From contig CM048554.1 of assembly GCA_026413225.1 (NCBI GenBank), positions 90,623,963 through 90,687,962 on the forward strand: a stretch of DNA of 64,000 bases, in the 5' to 3' direction. A model generated the notes under the pieces. It was not told where the DNA came from and made no database searches. It saw nothing but the letters and a program-made list of their open reading frames with translations. Shown here piece by piece: positions 59,301 through 64,000 of this stretch; positions within the stretch are counted from its first letter, which is position 1, and each line of letters starts with the position of its first letter. Origin of the DNA: Otis tarda (lineage: Eukaryota; Chordata; Aves; Otidiformes; Otididae). The translations under genes were made by a program, and so were the position numbers.

Positions 59301-62150
59301 ATCCTGTAATTGATGTTGGTGGAGAAGGAATATGAAAGGCCCATATTCCTAATTTCCTTATATCCTGGTTTCCTTCATCTCCCTCAGAAAGGATTTTTTA
59401 AATAAATTAGTTAAGCAATTATGACTTTCCACTTCAGACTGCTTCTGTAGTGCTACAGTAATTACTAAATATATGTATTTATATGAGTATAAAAATGAAA
59501 GAGTCAGCCTTCAAAAATGTGTGTCTGGCAGGCTGCTCCTACTGTCTTTTCAGACCTAAATTCAGAGAACTCCTCTGGAAATTATTTCATACTAATAGCT
59601 CTTTGATCAAGTTCAATTTTGCTATTTTGTGGAAAGGCTGTTATTTCTGGACCAGTTTCTGTCTGCCTGATGGGAGGACTTTATGAACACCTGAAACTGC
59701 TCCTCCCCATGACAGTTTATGAAAGGAAAAACAGTTTTTCTGTTTGGCTTTTGTTTTCCCGTTGGCTCAAATTTGTTACACTCACAGGTGTTTTTTTGAA
59801 TAGGCTTAATAAAGGCTTGCTGACAACCTGCAGAGTGCCAGAACCCGCCGAATTTGTGCAATTTTGGAAGCATTGTGCAAGATGTCTAAAATCTGAATCC
59901 AGAGAACAAAACACAAATTCTTCCCCCTGCTGCCTTTTGGCTGAGGGGCACACATGCCAGCACAGCGTCCTTGCACAGGGTACCCCCAGGCAGCCTCACC
60001 CCCGGGACAAGGACAGTCCATTTACAGCACAGAATGACAGCCAGCAGCAGGAGAAGCACTTAGAAGCCATGACAACTTATATAAGGATGATCTGCAGCAT
60101 CCGGGGAAATGAAACACGATTTCACCCACTTGATCTCCTGTAATCACATAACATCTGTAATACAGTCTAGAAATGAAAGACAAATGACAGCTCCCATGTT
60201 GTGCTGCTCATCTCATAGCAAAGACAACACTGAGCAGCAGCTGAGACTTGATGGACAGATTTCCCAGAAATAAGATGATAGGAAGCCAAACTAATAGTTT
60301 CTCTTTTTTTTTTTTTTTTTTTCAGTTATATTGAATTAAGGCATGGTAAAGAGTATTTTGTCATCTGAGCTCAACTTTCTGTGTGTGAATATGATTATTC
60401 CAAGCTTTGAAGCTCTTATCATTCATGCTATCAGCGGGTTGAAATCGAACAACTCATTTATGTAGCCAGGCAGAATGGGGTAAATGATTTTAGGTTAACA
60501 GCTGATGTCTCTTCCTTGTTTTCCCAAAGGGCTGGAAATATGAACATTTCCACTGTATTTGTCAAAGATTATTTGTGAGTCTCCACTGGGCATTAAATAT
60601 TTGAAGAGTGCTTATATGGTATTGTCAGAATGGATTGTACTATTGTGTTTAATTCTGCAAATCACATGGCATTGTTTCTGATGACCAACTGACTGATGTG
60701 TAGAATTAACCTGCAGCAAGAGCACCAATGACAAACTGCAGATATAAAGGGTTTTTTTTTGTTTAGCAATTTAGGCTGATGTGAGCTTAGACATTGAGTT
60801 AAATTTGGAGGGACTCACAAAATTAAAGTGCATTCGTATAGTAAGTGAGTGTAGACACATGGGGAAATTTGACATCTTTACCTAAGGCCTGTCGGTAGTG
60901 ACTGATACTTTGTGATGTAAACACCCCACAGAGAAGACCAGCAAACAGTGTATTTCAGTGATGCTCTTAAAAACATTGATTTGCTGACCCCTAGTTTTCT
61001 ACAAGTCTTTTTTTTTTTCCCCACTTCTTTCTCCCCCTCCTCTGTTCTAAGGTGTCAAAATCTTCTTTGAAATAATGTCCAGTGGATAGGTGCAGAGGAG
61101 ACTGGTGCAGATTGAGGTGTATTGGATTTGCTCAGCATAGCTGCAGGGAGGAGAGGTGGTGGCACAGCTGGTGCCATCAGGCTCTAAGGACTCCCCATCC
61201 AGCGTGTGGTGGAGGGATGCAGGTGGATATGAGACTCCTATACCTGAAGACCCAGATGACTTCAAGCCAAAACGCTCAACATGAAGACCTAGAACTGATT
61301 ATGTGTCTCGCAGCTCTTGGTACTCACCTCAGCACAACAGGGAAGGAGCCATTCTGCCAAAACAGCCTCAGTGCCAGACAGCACAGTGATTTATTCCTTC
61401 CTCCCAGCAATGCCGGCACACTGCGTGGCAGTGCGTACCGGCAGCTTCTCACTGCGTGCTCTGTCCTACCTCTTTTCTCTTCATCCCATCAATTTGATGT
61501 GATAGTTCATGCGCATGAAAAAAAAGCCCTGAGATAAGAGGGTTAATGCTGAATTCTGTGACTGACAGAGTAACTGTGAACACAATCTACGGCCTGAACC
61601 TGGCAAACCTGCGCATCCTGACTTGTGTCTCCCTGTGGACATTGGTGTTCTTGACAGGGGTCAGTGTCCTACTGACATCATGCCTAACTGCCACCAAAAT
61701 ACACACTGTATTACAATAGTTTTACCACCAATGATTTGCATGGCAGTCTCAGTCATACTCCATAATCTGCCAATCAAACCTGCTGGACAACATCAAATCC
61801 ACAGCTTCACCAGTCTGGTGAGGCAGTCACTGACAATATGGTCACAACTGCTGGAGAAATCACTTTGGAGTGGAAAAGGGGACACCTTTTTCTCTCAGCT
61901 TACTTTTGGTGCAAACACATCAACAGGTATTGTGGCCTGCAGTTTTCAACACAAAATCACACGTACCATGCTGAGATTGGAGAAGAGGCCTTGCCTAAAG
62001 TCTGAAATCTGCAAATCTTTTCTGTTCCTGTGAATAAGTAGAGGTATTTTTCCTAGTCAGTGGCTTGTAAATTGGTCTGGAGTTGTTGCAGTTCCTGGCT
62101 CTGTTGTTGACAAACTTTTTCCCAAACTTTTCTCTCTTGACATAAGACCT
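59301..62150. other. unannotated DNA
   Basis: No gene recognised. A T tract of about 20 bases lies at 60,303-60,322. The plus-strand open frames 59,619-60,143 (174 codons), 61,082-61,537 (151) and 61,623-62,033 (136) have no recognised domain, initiation context or splice support, and are regarded as chance. Confidence 0.4.
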
Positions 62151-62567
62151 TGTCACGGAAACTCACAAAAATCAAGTTAGACAAAGCAATTTGTAACAAA
62201 TTTATAACAAATTCAAACTTAGCTCTACTTCAACTGAAATTGCTTTAAGACTGATATGATTAACAATCTACAGGTTCGAAATGTCACTCTGGAATTAATA
62301 CTACACTCAGGAATTCCAGTGATCCAAAATGTGCAATCACTCACCTAACAAAAGGAGGGCTCTCAACCTCAAGGAGTTTCCTTTCGTTCCTAAGGAGAGA
62401 GTCCCCGATTGCTGACCCACTGCTCCAAGGAGATCCATTTATACCCTGGTCAAATCTGATCTGTGGTCATACATGGTCATGGTAGTTCTCATTGGCCGTA
62501 GACCCCATTTTACAACAGCCACATGGTCCTAGAAGCTTCCTAGCTTGGGGAGGGTGTACCTGCCACA
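62151..62567 (-). mobile_element. solo LTR of an avian endogenous retrovirus, perfect 5-bp TSD
   Basis: A 417-bp block with TG...CA ends. On the minus strand it starts TGTGGCAGGTACACCC and ends GTTTCCGTGACA. GACCT occurs immediately outside each end (62,146-62,150 and 62,568-62,572), an exact 5-bp target duplication; read as 6 bp it would be AGACCT. A TATA-like GGGTATAAATGG lies mid-element on the minus strand (plus 62,437-62,448), as expected for the U3 promoter. No gag, pol or env is adjacent, so it is a solo LTR. The 5-bp duplication suggests ERVL and a 6-bp reading would suggest ERVK; the family is not settled. Confidence 0.85.
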
Positions 62568-62572
62568 GACCT

Positions 62573-64000
62573 CCTGCAGAAGATGAGAGAAGGGCAAGGA
62601 ATATGATGATGAGCTGGGAGGTGTGCTGTGAGAAGACTATAGCATAGGCTGAGAAGCATTTCTGTTCAAATCTGCAGTGGCTGCAGCCACTCTAGGTGGT
62701 GTTTTCGAGGGAGGTTTTTGAAGGTAAGGTATTTTGTGCTCCTTTTCAAGGCATCTAACTCTTCAATTTGTACAGTTTATTTCTGCCATGGCTCCATAAG
62801 AAAAATGGCCTCGCCAGAAGAATAGTGTAGTGACTCATAGGGGCTATCAATTTTCCAACCTTGGATCTTGTCAAGATGTGGCTGGATGAAGACATGGCAG
62901 ACCTGAACTAGAGATGGTGATGGTCCAGTTTCAAGTAGGAAGTTGTATTAAGTCATCTGCAAACAATATTTCTATGATTTTGTGATTGTCTGTGTTCTTA
63001 AATTGTCAGAATAGTCCTTCTAATGGGTTTGGTCTGAAGCAAGCATCTGTCTCCTGAACTATCCTCAGGCATCACTAGGAATTAGCCTAAGCCATTCCCA
63101 ATAAGCAGTTTGGATGGTGCCACCTTGTTATAAGGGAAAGAGAACTTTATTGTGTGGTAACAAGGAGTTCTATACCAGTTGACCTCAGTGCTAGACTGTC
63201 CAGAAAAGATATAACCAATTAAATTTCCTAGGATAGACATCTCCTGTCATGGAATATAAAGTGGCAACCAGTTGTGTTTCCCATTTGACTATGCCTCTGG
63301 TAAAGACAATCACAGGGTGGCCATTTCCTTAGCTTTGACAGAGGGCTAACAAAATGTGCATTATTTACTGGAGCACTTGGATCACTAGTTTATTACTTCA
63401 AAAGTTCTTTAAAGGATGAAAATAACAATAATTTATCACTGCTGTCAAGAGAGTAATCTAGTTGTGATCTTGCAGATATGTTTCTTAGTATTCTGTAGCA
63501 AAATAAAATTTGTCATTGTCTTTCTCTATAGAGATGTAGTGTGATGTTAAATTCAATTAGGATATACAATAAAAGGTGGTGCTGTCAGATAATAACTTGA
63601 TAAACCTGAAGTTTATTGTCTTGAATTCTTGGTGAGGGCTTTCCAATCAAATAAACATGAGACTGTGGTACTCTTTGTTCATGAGTAGTCTAATTCATGG
63701 GCTCCAGGATACAAGTGTCTGTAAGCAAGGTGGTAATTCAGTGCTTTGCACTTAAGAATTTAGATATTGTTAACATTTTACTTCTAGGTGGGGCCACAAG
63801 TATTCTCCTTCTGGATCAGATCAGAAGGAATGTGGTCCAATGTTTTGTCACGGGCACTGGCTGGGCTTACCATCAGCAGGAGCCTGCGATTCTGGAAACA
63901 AGTGGACACAATGCCTGGTACCAGATGGTGGAGAAAAAAACCTGCAAATAGCCCTGCAGCAAGGAGTCTGGAGTGAGAGACCAGGGAAATTCACAATAAC
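62573..64000. other. unannotated DNA to the window end
   Basis: No gene or mobile element recognised. The plus-strand frames near 63,697-63,976 are short, overlapping and without a domain. Confidence 0.4.

Noticed and set aside
59619..60143. 174-codon plus-strand frame
   Set aside because: It has no recognised domain and no splice or promoter support. Frames of this length occur by chance in a 64-kb window read in six frames.
61082..62033. Two plus-strand frames of 151 and 136 codons
   Set aside because: No domain or homology is recognised, no exon signals frame them, and they are not in the same frame as each other.
1..64000. CRISPR arrays, operons, bacterial promoters or a novel defence-type system
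   Set aside because: The sequence is a vertebrate chromosome segment. I saw no regularly spaced direct repeats with unique spacers and no clustered microbial-type genes; the regular repeats present are microsatellites and CR1 octamers.

Overview
The window is vertebrate nuclear DNA, almost certainly from a bird. The evidence is the abundance of CR1 non-LTR retrotransposons ending in the ATTCTATG octamer repeats and short 3' hairpin typical of avian CR1, two solo LTRs of avian endogenous-retrovirus type, an AT-rich background with short microsatellites, and no bacterial-style coding. A crocodilian or turtle is less likely. I can identify no host protein-coding gene, rRNA or tRNA; the window reads as intergenic or deep intronic DNA.

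The main feature is a near-complete, full-length CR1 element on the minus strand at about 52,763-57,297 (roughly 4.5 kb). It has a GC- and CpG-rich 5' UTR with short tandem repeats, ORF1 (CxxC pairs, coiled coil, SGNH/GDSL esterase domain) broken by one apparent single-base frameshift in a G8 run, and an uninterrupted 983-codon ORF2 with the catalytic residues of an APE-type endonuclease and a reverse transcriptase (FADD box). It ends in the 3' hairpin and four octamer repeats. ORF1 and ORF2 meet at TAGTG with no ATG at the junction. The element looks recently active.

Layout: 1-11.4 kb is single-copy DNA with one CR1 3' tip and two microsatellites. 11.4-14.2 kb holds an older CR1 and an inverted pair of CR1 fragments. 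15.6-16.75 kb holds a very old, decayed CR1 of a different lineage. 18.5-19.8 kb has a diverged direct-repeat pair of about 130 bp. 20-33 kb is mostly unannotated, with one exon-like block. 33-41 kb has three sizeable CR1 fragments (two plus, one minus), a second exon-like block and an unrecognised open frame. 41.5-50 kb has a young CR1 fragment and a solo LTR. 50-57.3 kb is a CR1 cluster, all minus strand, ending in the full-length element. 58.8-59.3 kb is a second ancient CR1 remnant. 62.15-62.57 kb is a solo LTR with a perfect 5-bp target duplication.

The only coding potential I can interpret is that of retrotransposons. The window records successive waves: ancient CR1 (decayed, recognisable mainly by protein motifs), middle-aged CR1, young CR1 (about 97% identity between two copies by hand count), and ERV insertions reduced to solo LTRs.
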